Notes: a model not told the origin generated them from the sequence alone. 64,000 nt of DNA from Eledone cirrhosa (GCA_964016885.1 OZ024744.1:68017551-68081550); one strand, 5' to 3'; numbered from the stretch's first letter, positions 10,356 to 20,780 are shown. Made by a program: numbers and translations.

Positions 10356-10720
10356 TACCTGGTGTAAGACTGCAACACAAAACAAAGCTGCGTTTCAAGG
10401 ACTTTATGAAAGATTCTTTAACACTGTGTAAATTTGACCTGGCTGGAAGGTCATGACATAAGATAGAAACAAGTGACACACCAGTATATCTAATGGTGCA
10501 AGACTATTTCAGGAATCTGCTTGAGAAAGGGTTAACATTAAGGATGCAGCTAAGAAAGGCCAACATGTTGAGACATCTGTAACTCAGTTTATATGCAATG
10601 TATGTGGCTGAATATGCCCTGTCAAAAGCTGGCTATACAAGTTTTCCATGTTAGAATACAGAAACACCACAAGTCAAATACGAACAATTCCTAGCAGCTC
10701 ATTGGGCATGTGGTACGTGT
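10356..10720 (+). pseudogene. LINE ORF2 C-terminus, part 2
   Basis: Continues part 1: PGVRLQHKTKLRFKDFMKDS, then a degraded stretch and FICNVCG followed by a stop and ICPVKSWLYK. The last piece resembles the C2H2-like CNVCGR tail typical of such LINEs. Stops and indels are present. Confidence 0.65.
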
Positions 10721-10974
10721 AGCAAAGAATTTTCGAATAGGTTAGAACTTACTAAGTGTTAAAAATACATAATCATGGTCCAGACTCGACTGAAGAGCTG
10801 AATGATGATGGGATAAATATCAACATATTTTATCTAACAAAATGTACAAGTCTCTAGCAGGGCCCACAACCACCAATAGAGATATATGATTTCTCAGTGA
10901 TAGTCTTATTTGTCAACGATAGTCTTAAGTTGATAGCTATATATATGTATGCATGTATGTATATATATGTATGC

Positions 10975-11033
<59 letters not shown>

Positions 11034-11039
11034 AAAGTT
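10721..11039. repeat. Spacer with (TA)n tract
   Basis: No gene seen. A TA/ATGT tract covers about 10940-11029. Confidence 0.6.
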
Positions 11040-11281
11040 CTATTTAAATTGTTGGGATACAACAAGCAAATATTTTTATAACTGATATAAAGCACTCGAC
11101 AAGTATTTGGAGTATATATACGATATTAACAGATGGAAACTATATTTATAAAACCATATTTATTTTATTATACATATTTCAAGGATACCATGTTAAATTA
11201 TGGTATGCCTTCATCAGACAAAATACAATATATACCAGTTTTATAAAAGTTTTATAAATATAGTTTCCATTTGTTAATATC

Positions 11282-11290
<9 letters not shown>
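11040..11290 (-). mobile_element. Penelope-like terminal repeat, solo copy
   Basis: The segment matches the terminus of the palindromic PLE at 29350-29560, for example 'ataactgatataaagcactc' and 'cttcatcagacaaaatac'. Within it, bases about 11124-11150 and 11255-11288 are near reverse complements, giving a long stem. The minus strand holds a hammerhead-like core (11177-11217, listed separately). There is no coding sequence. Confidence 0.65.
11177..11217 (-). ncRNA. Hammerhead-like motif, copy A
   Basis: On the minus strand CTGATGA (11217-11211) is followed by aggc, then a perfect 7-bp stem ATACCAT/ATGGTAT with an 8-base loop, then cctt and GAAA. This matches core elements of hammerhead ribozymes, known from Penelope-like elements. 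I cannot identify the NUH cleavage site or stem III with confidence, so activity is unproven. Confidence 0.4.
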
Positions 11291-11320
<30 letters not shown>

Positions 11321-11676
11321 TGTATGCATGTATGTATGTATGTATATATGTATGCATATATTTATGTATGCATGTATGTATATGTGAATACATGTATGTA
11401 TGTAAATATATATGTATATATGCATGTATGTATGCCTGTTAATATGTACATTTGTATACATGTATGTATGTATGGATGTAAATATATATGTATGTATGTA
11501 TGTCTGTCTGTTAATATGTACATATCTATACGTGTATGTATGTATGCATGGATGCATGCATGTATGCATGTATGTATGTATGTGTATGAATGTACGTATG
11601 TATGTGTAAATATATATGTATGCATGTATGTATGCATGTATATATGTATATAAGTAATCTATGTATTGTATGTATG

Positions 11677-11714
<38 letters not shown>

Positions 11715-11743
11715 AATATGTAGGTTTGTATGTAAGTATATAT
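11291..11743. repeat. ATGT/TA compound microsatellite
   Basis: About 450 bases of ATGT, ATGC and TA units. The many reading frames of Tyr, Met, Cys, Val or His, Ile, Tyr residues are repeat artefacts. Confidence 0.95.
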
Positions 11744-12080
11744 ATATCATCATCATTTAATTTTACGTCCACTTTTCCCTGTTTGCAAGGGTGGGACGGG
11801 AACTGATTCTGGCTTGATTTCTACAGCTGGATGCCCTTCCTAACACCAACCTCATTTACAGTGAGTGCTGGGTGCTTTTTTGCCGTGGCACCTCCACGAC
11901 CACTTTGCAGTGGAATGATATGGACCCCAGTCCCTATCATCTCATTTCTACAGCTGAGTAAACTGGAGCAATGTGAAATAAAGTGTCTTGCTCAAGGAAA
12001 CAACACATCACCCGGTCTGAGAATTGAACTCACAACCTTTCGATTGCAAGGCCAATGCACTAACCACAAAGCCATGAATA
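11744..12080 (-). mobile_element. CAT-tailed tRNA-derived SINE, near full length
   Basis: On the minus strand it starts with 'ggctttgtggttagtgcat' (box A-like) and 'ggttgtgagttcaattctc' (box B). It runs through 'gacactttatttcacattg' and 'ggatgcccttc' in opposite sense, and ends 'cttgcaaacagggaaaagt', 'ggacgtaaaat', ATGATG. The last ~45 bases match the RTE LINE end at 48901-48960. Confidence 0.8.
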
Positions 12081-12344
12081 TATATATGTATGTATGTTCA
12101 AAGGTTAACATCTAATAATTGTAATAGTAATTTCCTTATTTCCTCTGCACTTATATAACTGTGACAAAATAAATATTAAATTCCTTACATTATAAAGGAT
12201 GTTTCACAGTTCTTTTGATGTTAAGTAGAAATAATAGTGTTTGAAGTAATAATAACATTATTAAAACGAAAACAGAAACAATAATAACTACCAGCCTAAT
12301 ATAGTTCCGAGGTGAATAAGGTTCACTAAAACTCTACCATAACC

Positions 12345-12375
<31 letters not shown>
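12081..12375. other. AT-rich spacer
   Basis: No gene recognised; a TA/GT tract lies at about 12344-12378. Confidence 0.5.
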
Positions 12376-12379
<4 letters not shown>

Positions 12380-12518
12380 AACTAGCTGTCGAAACAGCCA
12401 GAGCTCAGCCATCAGGGTCCTGACCCTTTTCCTATTACCTACTCTACAACCCATAGTATCGAGTACTCTGGTGTGTTATGGTCCACCTGATTCCTTACCA
12501 CACTTCTTTCGTTATATA
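12380..12518 (+). repeat. Dispersed repeat 'R', copy 1
   Basis: A ~135-bp sequence beginning ctgtcgaaacagcc and ending 'ccttaccacacttctttcg', directly preceding the mariner TA site. Homologous copies are at 22310-22440 (+) and 35411-35545 (-). Family and function are unknown. Confidence 0.65.
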
Positions 12519-12520
12519 TA

Positions 12521-13412
12521 CAGGGTGCGGACGATATTTGTTCGCAAGATTACTGTCTAGGAGAAAGTAACACAGTAGTTTTATTTTTTAAGATATATTT
12601 ATCAAACTTGGGTCAGTTTGTCTTCATGACTTTTTCTTTCGATCTCACTCGATAAACCCGCCATTGGCTTTGATGACGGCCTCAAGGCGGCCTCAGAACC
12701 GGCTACAGGCCTTCGTCACTGTCCCCCAACTTAGGGCCCTAAAGGCACTTGTGATCCTGGCCTTCAGATCATCTTTCGTATTGCAGCTAGATCTGTTGGT
12801 GTCTCGTTCCACTGCACCCCACACAACGAAGTCGAGGGGGTTGCAGTCAGGCGAGCTGGGAGGCCAGATGTCAGGTGAAGTGTGGTCGACGAAGTTCTCT
12901 GACAGCCAGGCTTGGTTCTTTCCGCTGGTGTGGCAGGGCGCTGAGTCTTGCTGCCACACGTATGGCCTAACTGCAGCTACCTGGTCGATCCAGGGCTTTA
13001 CTACCTCGCTCAGAACGCGGATGTAGCCATCGGTGTTCAGCTTGAGGCCCTCAGGGAAGAAGTGAGGTGGAATGACGTCACCTTGACTACTGACGACACC
13101 TAAGACCAATGTTGTCGCTGGAAACTTTGTCTGCATGACTCTGGGCACGTCTTTGGATGAGACAGCGAGCCACCTGTTGTTCTGGGAGTTGATCTTCTGG
13201 TCTTATTTGCCCTCCCGGCACGGATTCCAAGAAGAACTCCATGTCTCTTCCACAAATTTGGAGGTTCAAAATTATTCATAATCAATTATTCTGAAAATAA
13301 ATCATGGAAATATAGTCACTGTTTTTATGAAGACAAGAGTGACAACGGAAGTAAAAAAAATTTGCATAAAATTAGCAGTTGAAAATTGCGAACAAATATC
13401 ATCCACACCCTG
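12521..13412 (-). mobile_element. mariner-type element with TIRs and TA target
   Basis: The left end 'cagggtgcggacgatatttg' and the reverse complement of the right end 'cagggtgtggatgatatttg' agree over about 27 bases. Each is flanked by TA (12519-12520; 13413-13414), the target of Tc1/mariner elements. At 892 bp it is shorter than an autonomous copy, about 1.3 kb, so it is internally deleted as well as mutated. Confidence 0.9.
12693..13240 (-). pseudogene. mariner transposase, C-terminal part
   Basis: DDE/D transposase fragment. From 13148 the frame reads MPRVMQTKFPATTLVLGVVS, then VWQQDSAPCHTS with the second catalytic Asp, and WPPSSPDCNPLDFVVWGAVE with the third. The spacing between these two Asp residues is 37, as in the DD37D group. 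Upstream, in a shifted frame, is KINSQNNRWLAV, which normally follows the first catalytic Asp; that residue and the N-terminal helix-turn-helix are missing or garbled. It cannot encode an active enzyme but could have been mobilised in trans. Confidence 0.85.
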
Positions 13413-13435
13413 TATATATATGTGTCCTTATATAT

Positions 13436-13520
13436 ATGTTCTTGAGCAAGACACTTTATTTCACATTGTTCCTACTACCTGGAGTAGTGACCGATAGTAT
13501 TAGCAACTGGAAAAATCAAC
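13436..13520 (+). mobile_element. SINE body fragment
   Basis: 'cttgagcaagacactttat' and 'cacattgttcc' match the CAT-tailed SINE body in opposite sense to 11744-12080. Confidence 0.6.
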
Positions 13521-13587
13521 AGAAATTGTTTCAGAAAGGAGGGATAAGCATGCCAATTTATATTTAGAATCCCGAGCCTTTCTGCTA

Positions 13588-13762
<175 letters not shown>

Positions 13763-13763
13763 T

Positions 13764-15197
13764 ATGTATGTATTCAGAGGCATTAAATTAATCGACCAGG
13801 TCATGAAGGTCACGGAAAAAGTAATAGCGCAACTAATCAGAGAGAGAATTGACCTAGATGAAATGCAGTTCGGGTTTGTGTCAGGAAAAAGTACCACAGA
13901 CGCTCTTTTCATAGTACGACAACTACAGGAGAAGTACCTAGCTAAAGGTAAACCCCTCTACTTAGCTTTTGTCGACCTGGAGAAAGCCTTCGACAGAGTC
14001 CCCCGCTCCATTATCTGGTGGGCTCTTAGAAAACTAGGCGTTGACGAATGGCTTGTGAGGGCTATACAAGCCATGTATAAAGAAACAGTCAGCAAGGTTA
14101 GAATTAACAACGAATATAGTGAAGAGTTTAGCGTAAAAGTTGGCGTCCATCAGGGCTCTGTTCTCAGCCCCCTACTATTTATTATTGCCCTTCAGGCTAT
14201 AACAGATGAGTTCAAGACAGGCTGCCCATGGGAACTCCTATACGCAGACGACCTGACACTCATAGCGGAATCAATGGCCGAGCTAGAGAAGAAATTCCAA
14301 ACATGGAAGCACGGCCTAGAGTCAAAAGGACTTAAAATTAACCTGGCTAAGACCAAAGTTCTAGTTTGTAGGAAAGAAAACAAGGCGGCGGTCCCTTCTG
14401 GGAAATGGTCGTGCTCGGTGTGTAGGAAAGGCGTAGGTAGAAACTCCATTTTATGTCCTAAATGCAAAGTATGGGTGCATAAAAGATGTAGTGGGATCAC
14501 AGGTAAGCTAACTAAGAACATAGATTTTACATGTGGCCGGTGTTCTGGTGCAATAAGTAGCAGCAAGTGCCCACAAAATACTAGCTCTTTCAATTGCGCA
14601 GAGGGTTCTATAGAAATAGTGGACAGCTTCCGTTACCTGGGCGATAAAATCAGCAGTGGGGGAGGGTGCTCTGAAAGTACTGTAGCTAGAGTCAGAACTG
14701 GTTGGAAAAAGTTCAGAGAGCTTATACCACTATTAGCTGCTAAAGGGTTCTCCCTAAAAATGAAAGGCAGGTTGTACGATGCCTGCATACGAACAGCAAT
14801 GTTGCATGGCAGTGAGACCTGGGCATTGTGTGCAGAGGATATACGCAGACTAGAGAGGAACGAAGCTTGCATGCTCCGCTGGATGTGTAACAGTAATATA
14901 CGTGAACGGCAAAGCAGAAACGAACTAAGGAAAAAATTAGAGATAAGAGGGATCAGATGTTGTTTACTCGAGAGAAGGCTACGTTGGTATGGACACGTGA
15001 TGCGCATGAAAGTCGATAGCTGTATAACAAAGTGCAGGGCAATAAAGATAGACGGTAGTCACGGAATAGGCAGACCTAGAAAAACCTGGGACGAGCTGAT
15101 AAACTCCGACATCACACACTTACACCTCTCCAAGACAATGTCACTGGACCGAGACCTTTGGTGGTACTCAGTAACAGAGAAGACCCGCCTTACCTAA
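13764..15197 (+). CDS. RTE-like LINE reverse transcriptase with PHD finger (5'-truncated)
   Basis: Open frame of 477 codons encoding the RT half of an RTE-like non-LTR retrotransposon, which copies its RNA by target-primed reverse transcription. Near residues 6-50 are [12 protein letters not shown] and [12 protein letters not shown], then the motif A region [16 protein letters not shown], motif [12 protein letters not shown] and catalytic [10 protein letters not shown]. Around residues 212-262 sits a C4HC3 zinc finger (CSVC, CPKC, WVHKRC, CGRC) of PHD type. It is followed by [24 protein letters not shown] and [10 protein letters not shown], the usual C-terminal block. The apurinic-type endonuclease is absent because the copy is truncated into the preceding TA tract, so the start at 13764 is just the first Met. 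The frame is uninterrupted, suggesting a fairly young insertion. Related copies lie at 16180-17425, 24270-25412 and 48898-52378. Confidence 0.9.
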   Translation: MYVFRGIKLIDQVMKVTEKVIAQLIRERIDLDEMQFGFVSGKSTTDALFIVRQLQEKYLAKGKPLYLAFVDLEKAFDRVPRSIIWWALRKLGVDEWLVRAIQAMYKETVSKVRINNEYSEEFSVKVGVHQGSVLSPLLFIIALQAITDEFKTGCPWELLYADDLTLIAESMAELEKKFQTWKHGLESKGLKINLAKTKVLVCRKENKAAVPSGKWSCSVCRKGVGRNSILCPKCKVWVHKRCSGITGKLTKNIDFTCGRCSGAISSSKCPQNTSSFNCAEGSIEIVDSFRYLGDKISSGGGCSESTVARVRTGWKKFRELIPLLAAKGFSLKMKGRLYDACIRTAMLHGSETWALCAEDIRRLERNEACMLRWMCNSNIRERQSRNELRKKLEIRGIRCCLLERRLRWYGHVMRMKVDSCITKCRAIKIDGSHGIGRPRKTWDELINSDITHLHLSKTMSLDRDLWWYSVTEKTRLT

Positions 15198-15640
15198 ATA
15201 TATATAGTAAAACCTACTCCAGCCAGTAGGCATCTCTAACAAAATACACCCCGTTCCACCACCACCACCCCCACCCCATCCACACCCCGTTCCACCCCCA
15301 CCACCCCCACCACCCCCACCCCATCCACACCACCCCGTTCTATGTAAAGTTATGTTGGTGCCGCGCCATCCAGGCCGAAACAAATGAGATCGTGTAGGTG
15401 TCACGACAAAAAAACACACAGTCCACGCTGTAATGTGGCCGTGTAGGCAACACGGTAAAAACCTCCCAGACCCACGCTGTAAATGTGGTTGGTGTTAGGA
15501 AGGGCATCCAACTGTAGAAAACCTGCCAGACAGTCCTATGCGAGCAAGACAATCACTCTAGCCTCAAGTGGGACTACCCCCGTCCAAACCCATGCAAGCG
15601 TGGAACACGGGACGTTAAACGTTGATGATGATGATGATGA
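15198..15640 (+). other. RTE 3' UTR and (GAT)n tail
   Basis: Contains a CACCCC/CCCACC-rich stretch (15245-15335), then 'ggtgttaggaagggcatcca' and 'gggacgttaaacgttgatg', and a GATGATGAT tail ending about 15640. This is the reverse complement of the CAT-tailed ends scattered in the window, which marks them as copies of this 3' end. Confidence 0.8.
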
Positions 15641-15642
15641 TA

Positions 15643-15726
15643 CAGGGTGTTCCCAAAAAATATATACACCATTGTAATAAATATTGCTTGTACAGGTAAT
15701 CAAAGTGTGAATACATTTTTTGTAAC

Positions 15727-15732
<6 letters not shown>
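15643..15732. mobile_element. Short mariner-like MITE
   Basis: Starts TA-cagggtgttcccaaaaaat and ends ttttttgtaacacctt-ATA, giving imperfect ~25-base terminal inverted repeats beside TA. It is 90 bp and non-coding. The terminus CAGGGTG resembles the mariner at 12521. Confidence 0.5.

Positions 15733-15773
<41 letters not shown>
15733..15773. repeat. (TA)n microsatellite
   Basis: Pure TA run. Confidence 0.95.
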
Positions 15774-15779
<6 letters not shown>

Positions 15780-15810
15780 AGTGTAATTTTCTACACAAAA
15801 CGAAGGTTAT

Positions 15811-16141
15811 AGAGAAAATTGAGGTTGGTAATGGCACATGGAATATATAAGAGACAGAATACTTTTTTGTGAAAAAACATAATTTTATAAGGTAAGGAAA
15901 TAATAAAGGGTATAAAAAATGACCGGTTTCGATGGGTCTGCAAAAGCCATCTTTTCAAATGTTGATTAATATTAATTTTTCTTAATATTAATCAACATTT
16001 GAAAAGATGGCTTTTGCAGACCCATCGAAACCGGTCATTTTTTATACCCTTTATTATTTCCTTACCTTATAAAATTATGTTTTTTCACAAAAAAGTATTC
16101 TGTCTCTTATATATTCCATGTGCCATTACCAACCTCAATTT

Positions 16142-16146
<5 letters not shown>
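15811..16146. repeat. Perfect-looking palindrome, 165-bp arms
   Basis: 15811-15975 is the reverse complement of 15982-16146 around a 6-base loop, with no mismatch that I found by eye. Each arm contains 'gacccatcgaaaccggtca', the terminal motif of the PLE at 36035-41350 ('cacatcgaaaccgg'). It is probably two fused, inverted PLE ends. Confidence 0.9.
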
Positions 16147-16179
<33 letters not shown>

Positions 16180-16180
<1 letters not shown>

Positions 16181-16721
16181 TCATCACCATCATCCTCACT
16201 TTGACATCCGTTTTTCCTTGCTTGCATGGGTTGGACAAATCCTTTTCAGCACACCCTACTCATCGCGTTACTTCGTCATCACCTCTGTGAGTCTCAGTGA
16301 CTTGAGATCAGTTCTCACCACCTTCACCCTGGCCTTCCTTGGTCTACCTCTAGCTGCTGCTTCCCTCCACTGGGATTTCCTGGCACTTCTTCACCCAGAG
16401 ATCATCATTCATGTGCATCATGTCTTTACCAATGCAGTCTTGTCTCTTGTGCCCCACTTTGGATTCCTCTTAGCCCCAGTTTCTCCCTCAGTTCTTCTAG
16501 GCTCTACCTTTCTCTCACATTTACATTGCATATCAGATGAAGCATGGCTGCTTTATTTCTCTCCAGCCCACACATGTCTTCTGCATAAGTTTCACCACTA
16601 TGCAACATCGCATTTCGTACACAGGTGTTATACAGTCATCTTTTTGTATGTAGGTAGAAACCTTTGTTATCAAGTGGGAGTGGCTCTCTAAACATCTTCC
16701 ATTCTATCATTATTCTAGTTA
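16180..16721 (-). pseudogene. RTE LINE C-terminal fragment, part 1
   Basis: Begins with a catcatcaccatcat tail. Its minus strand aligns along its length with the RTE C-terminus at 48926-49400, for example the region encoding EWKMFRE near 16690. Stops are numerous. It is interrupted at A16721 by a Helitron and resumes at 17192. Confidence 0.8.
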
Positions 16722-17191
16722 CTAGCAGAAAAACCACCATTCGGGTGGTTTTCTGCTAGCATGTATAGTGTGTATATTGATATTATACGCAAGTATATAT
16801 ACATGTAGATATGATACATCAAATAAAATCGTAATTGAAATATACACGGAAATTGAACGAAGACTGTGTTCCACTGTCTTATGTAATCAGTAACGTAATC
16901 CATGATACATTAAAAAAAGATGATATTATATATAAACTGCATTAGGAGAAAATTAGTGACAGAAATATATGAATGTTTATTTAAGCGATCGCTAACTGGA
17001 AGTGTTGACATTGGAAAATTTTAAAGAAGTGAATCTTTAAATAAACAATAAAATATATTTAAACAACAGCTACGAAATTGAGTAGATAAATTATGTAATA
17101 TTCATTCATTATTTATTCAAAGTAATCCAACTTATTTTACTAAGGGGATAAATTATAAACCGTACGCAGTCCCACACTTCTTACTTTTAGA
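16722..17191 (-). mobile_element. Non-autonomous Helitron (470 bp)
   Basis: On the minus strand it starts TCTAAAAGTAAG after an A. It ends with a hairpin (ACCACC-gaat-GGTGGT with one extra C), then tttctgCTAG before a T. TC start, subterminal hairpin, CTAG end and A/T insertion site are the Helitron signature. Removing it restores continuous RTE sequence (GAGCACAA joined to TAACTAGAATA). No coding capacity. Confidence 0.85.
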
Positions 17192-17425
17192 TTGTGCTCT
17201 CAGAACATCCTCCTCTATTACTAATTAAGTTACCCAGATAGCAGAAGCTATCAGCCACTTCTATGAATCCTTCATGTGGTTGGAAAAGGTCTATATTCCT
17301 GACACTCTTCCCCTCAATTACTCCTGTGCCTCTTTTACATACAAGGTTATCCTTTTCTCTTAGTCTACTTGTTATCACACTACATCTCTTGTGTACCTAA
17401 GATTTATATTGTGTACATTGCATAG
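17192..17425 (-). pseudogene. RTE LINE fragment, part 2
   Basis: The minus strand encodes VADSFCYLGNLISNRGGCSE, equivalent to [19 protein letters not shown] of the 13764 copy, preceded by the remains of the PHD-finger region. Confidence 0.8.
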
Positions 17426-17865
17426 AGATACCAACACTACCATTTCACAGAGTGAACTGGGTGCTTCTAGCATTACCATTTTACAGAGTGGGCATTTTAT
17501 CATGGAACCTGCACTACCATTTTACAGACTGGACTGGGTGCTTTTTACCATGGCACCAGTACTACCACTATACAGTGGGGACTGGGTGCTTTTTTACCAT
17601 GGCACCAGTACTACCACTATACAGTGGGGACTGGGTGCTTTTTTACCATGGCATTAGCACTACCATTTTACTGCATGGACTGGGTGCTTTTTATCATAGC
17701 ACAGCACTAACATTTTACAGAGAGAACTGGGTGCATTTTATCATATGGCACCTGTTCTATAATTTTATAGAAAGCTGGGTGGTTTTTATTGTGGCACCAG
17801 CAATACCATTTTGTAGAGTGGACTGGGTGTATTTTATCATGGCGCTATCACTACAAGTACTGTAA
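17426..17865. repeat. Minisatellite, ~49-bp unit, about nine copies
   Basis: Units contain 'actaccattttacagag', 'tggactgggtgctttttacc' and 'atggcaccag'. Two adjacent units (about 17545-17640) are almost identical. The open frames here are just periodic repeats. Confidence 0.85.
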
Positions 17866-18645
17866 TAAGAAACAGAATGTAATGAAAGGACCAGATGGAG
17901 GAAAAGTTAAAACAATATTGGAAACATTTTATTCTTACAAACATAAAAAAATGTTCACATGAATACAATATCTTCTTCTTCTTCCAGGAAAGCTCGTGGA
18001 TGTTATCCAGCCTTTTGTTATAAAACCTTTTACTTTACTTCACACTTGAATATTTATCAGAAAAATTGATTCACCCCCAAATAATATGAAGAAAAATTTG
18101 GATAAATTTTATGAACCTTTAATAGGGTTTTAATGAAAATTTGATAGAAAAATAATAAATCAAATAAATTTGTTAACAAATTTAATGAGAAGATAATGAT
18201 TAGGGGGAGAAATAGGGAGAACCAAGATGTTATCCTTATATTTTCAACCAATCAATTCCTGAGAGGGTCATAGTGATAGTGGCAGAGTCTTCAAACACTC
18301 ATTCCAGTTGACCCAGCTGGATCCCCAGGTTCGACCAGCCAAGCTCATGGATGTTATCCAACCATCTTGCTCAGGCCTAATCCTGCTGATTGGTTTTGCC
18401 CATAAAATGTCCAGCAATTCTTTCCTGAGAGATTCTATTCATGTCCGTAGTATCAGAACTGTGATCTCTCTATTCAGAGGAGCAGCCGCTCTACCTGGAA
18501 TGACTATCTGATCTCCAAGCTACGCACTCCATTGAGTTATGTTAATCCATGGGGAAAAATACCATGATGTTTAATTATATAACTTTCTGGTATTATCAAT
18601 TGCTCATTAAATAAGACAAAACTTAGATTAGATAATGGTTTATCA
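17866..18645. other. Unclassified; possible old LINE at 18290-18530
   Basis: No gene identified. 18290-18530 is less AT-rich and may be a decayed repeat, since a phrase 'agctcatggatgttatcca' also occurs in similar form at 17992-18013. I cannot assign it. Confidence 0.35.
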
Positions 18646-18649
18646 TTTA

Positions 18650-18845
18650 GGTAAAAGGTCAACAATTTTGAGAGAGGGTAATGTTGACTAAATTGCCCCC
18701 AGTGTATGACTGATACTTTATTTTATGGACTCCATAAGAATGAAAGGCAAAGCTAACCTCGGTGGGATTTGAACTCATAAAGTAAAGGGCTGTAATTATA
18801 TACTGCAAACAATTTATGTTGTCCAACGTCCTACCAATACTGCCT
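18650..18845 (-). mobile_element. tRNA-derived SINE
   Basis: Minus-strand copy of the 2899 family; 'cggtgggatttgaactcat' is the reverse of box B. Confidence 0.75.
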
Positions 18846-19020
18846 TTAACCGTTTAGGATTTACATTACTCTATATTTACTATTGTATTTTCATGGTAAA
18901 GGCTTTATCTTACATAATTATCTCATATAATATTGAATCTACAAGATTTTGATATTATTTATTTTGAGAACAATACCTTAACGTCAGCATGAACAGCCGG
19001 TTTAAATGCTAAAGGGTTAA
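18846..19020 (-). mobile_element. TTAA-flanked MITE, copy 4
   Basis: TTAA at 18846-18849 and 19017-19020 bracket a shortened minus-oriented copy ending aaatgctaaaggg. It lacks part of the usual interior. Confidence 0.8.
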
Positions 19021-19079
19021 CTTAGATTAGATAATGATTTTCACTTTGAAGGAATAATTTTATATATGAATAATATGAT

Positions 19080-19735
19080 TTCTAATTTAAGCACAAAACC
19101 AACTCTGTGTGGGTAGTCTATAATATCAACCCTAGTACTTTACTGGTACTTTATTTTATCGAATTCAGGAGGGAGAAAGGCAAAGTCGACCTCCGCAAAA
19201 TTTGAATTCAGAACATGAAGAGTCGTAATTAAATACTGCAAAGCATTTTGTTAGATGCTCTACTGGTTCTGCCAAGTGTTGTTGTGAGGAATGTAGTATA
19301 TGTGACTCCAAAGACATAATATTCAATGATGTGACATTAATAAGGATATCTAATTTAGGCACAAGGCCAGTAATTTTGAGGGGGGAGGGGAAAATCGACT
19401 AAATCGACTCCAGTGCGTGACTGGTATTTTATTTTATCAACCCCGTAAGGATGAAAGGCAAATTTAACCTTGGCAGGATTTGAAATCAGAATGTAAAGAG
19501 CCATAACTCAATGCTGTAAAGCCTGGTGTCTGCTGCTCTACTGATACTGCTAATCGACTGCCCCAAGAATTAAAGCCCTTTATGTTCTGAGTTCAAATCC
19601 AGCTGAGGTTAGCTTTGCATCTCACGGAGTCAATAAAATAAAGTACCAGTAATGCACTGGAGTCAATTCAATCGAATTTCATCTCTCCCAAAATTGCAGG
19701 CCTTGTGCCTATATTAGACACAATTATTAGTCCCT
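19080..19735. mobile_element. Cluster of three SINEs
   Basis: Minus-strand SINEs at about 19080-19285 and 19350-19555, then a plus-strand copy at 19556-19735 that meets the second one head to head. All are of the 2899 family with box B and body conserved. Confidence 0.75.
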
Positions 19736-20146
19736 CTTCTTGTTCATATGTCAATAAAAATTTTCCCTACTTCATCTCGTTGCACCAATTAACTAATTAA
19801 CGGGTTAACATGAAGGAACATGTCACATATTTGAAAGTCTGTCTTCCCTAAAACTTTCCAAGACAACACACCCAGAAAGGATTCTTAATTAACAATTACA
19901 TGACTTCTGCATATCAGACAAGTAATTACCTCGGGTTTATTATTTAGTTAATTGGATATTGCATTTCTCATCTTTATCAATTTGGTTGTATGTGTGTGGC
20001 GAGGAGTATGTGTCTATGTGTATGTCGGTGTATGTACATGTGTGTATGTGTTTCGTTTTGCATTTTTTAATATTTTATTGCAAAGATTTACTGGTATAGA
20101 GTTAAATGTTTTTGTGTATGCATATGTGTGTATATATATATATTTC
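19736..20146. other. AT-rich spacer with GT-rich patch
   Basis: No gene recognised; GTGT/ATGT repeats at about 19988-20140. Confidence 0.5.
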
Positions 20147-20447
20147 ATCATCATCATTTAATGACTATCTTCCACCCTAGCATGGGCTAAGGTGGAAGAT
20201 AGACATACACATAGACACATACTCCATTATGCAAGATTGATTGGGTGACTGTGTCTTGCTCGTATAGGACTGTATCTGGCAGGTTTTCTACAGCTGGGTG
20301 CCCTTCCTAACACCAACCAGATTTACAGTGTGAACTGGGAGCCTTTTTACCATGTCTCCTACATGACCACTTTACAGCATGGACTGAGTGCTGATGATGA
20401 TATATATATGTATATATGTGTGTGTGTATGTGTGTGTGTGTGTGTAT
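20147..20447 (-). mobile_element. CAT-tailed repeat fragment
   Basis: catcatcatcatttaatg tail, then 'caggttttctacagctggg' and the minisatellite-like 'gcatggactgagtgctg' body; a TG-rich microsatellite follows. Confidence 0.65.
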
Positions 20448-20780
20448 ATCATCATCATTTTACGTCCACTTTTCCCTGCTTGCAAGGGTGGGACGGGAAC
20501 TGATTCTGGCTTGATTTCTACAGCTGGATGCCCTTCCTAACACCAACCTCATTTACAGTGAGTGCTGGGTGCTTTTTTGCCGTGGCACCTCCATGACCAC
20601 TTTGCAGTGGAATGATAGGGAACCCAGTCCTATCATCTCATTTCTACAGCTGAGTAAACTGGAGCAATGTGATATAAAGTGTCTTGCTCAAGGAAACAAC
20701 ACATCACCCGGTCTGAGAATTGAACTCACAACCTTTCGATTGCAAAGCCAATGCTCTAACCACTAAGCCATGTTCCTCCA
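20448..20780 (-). mobile_element. CAT-tailed tRNA-derived SINE
   Basis: Near-identical to 11744-12080. The tRNA-like head is at its right end (minus strand 'ggcttagtggttagagcat') and the CAT tail at its left end. Confidence 0.8.

Noticed and set aside
11252..11756. Overlapping frames of Tyr/Met/Cys/Val or His/Ile/Tyr
   Set aside because: Translation of ATGT/TA microsatellite in all frames; no non-repetitive content.
12380..12420. Hammerhead-like reading of repeat R (ccatcag with tcgaaac)
   Set aside because: The GAAA and CTGATG elements fall on opposite strands, so no core can form.
12664..13026. 120-codon plus-strand frame
   Set aside because: Antisense of the mariner transposase, which has the catalytic motifs on the minus strand.
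18308..18511. 67-codon frame as a host exon
   Set aside because: No domain recognised, no splice signals, and partial similarity to a phrase at 17992 suggests a repeat.
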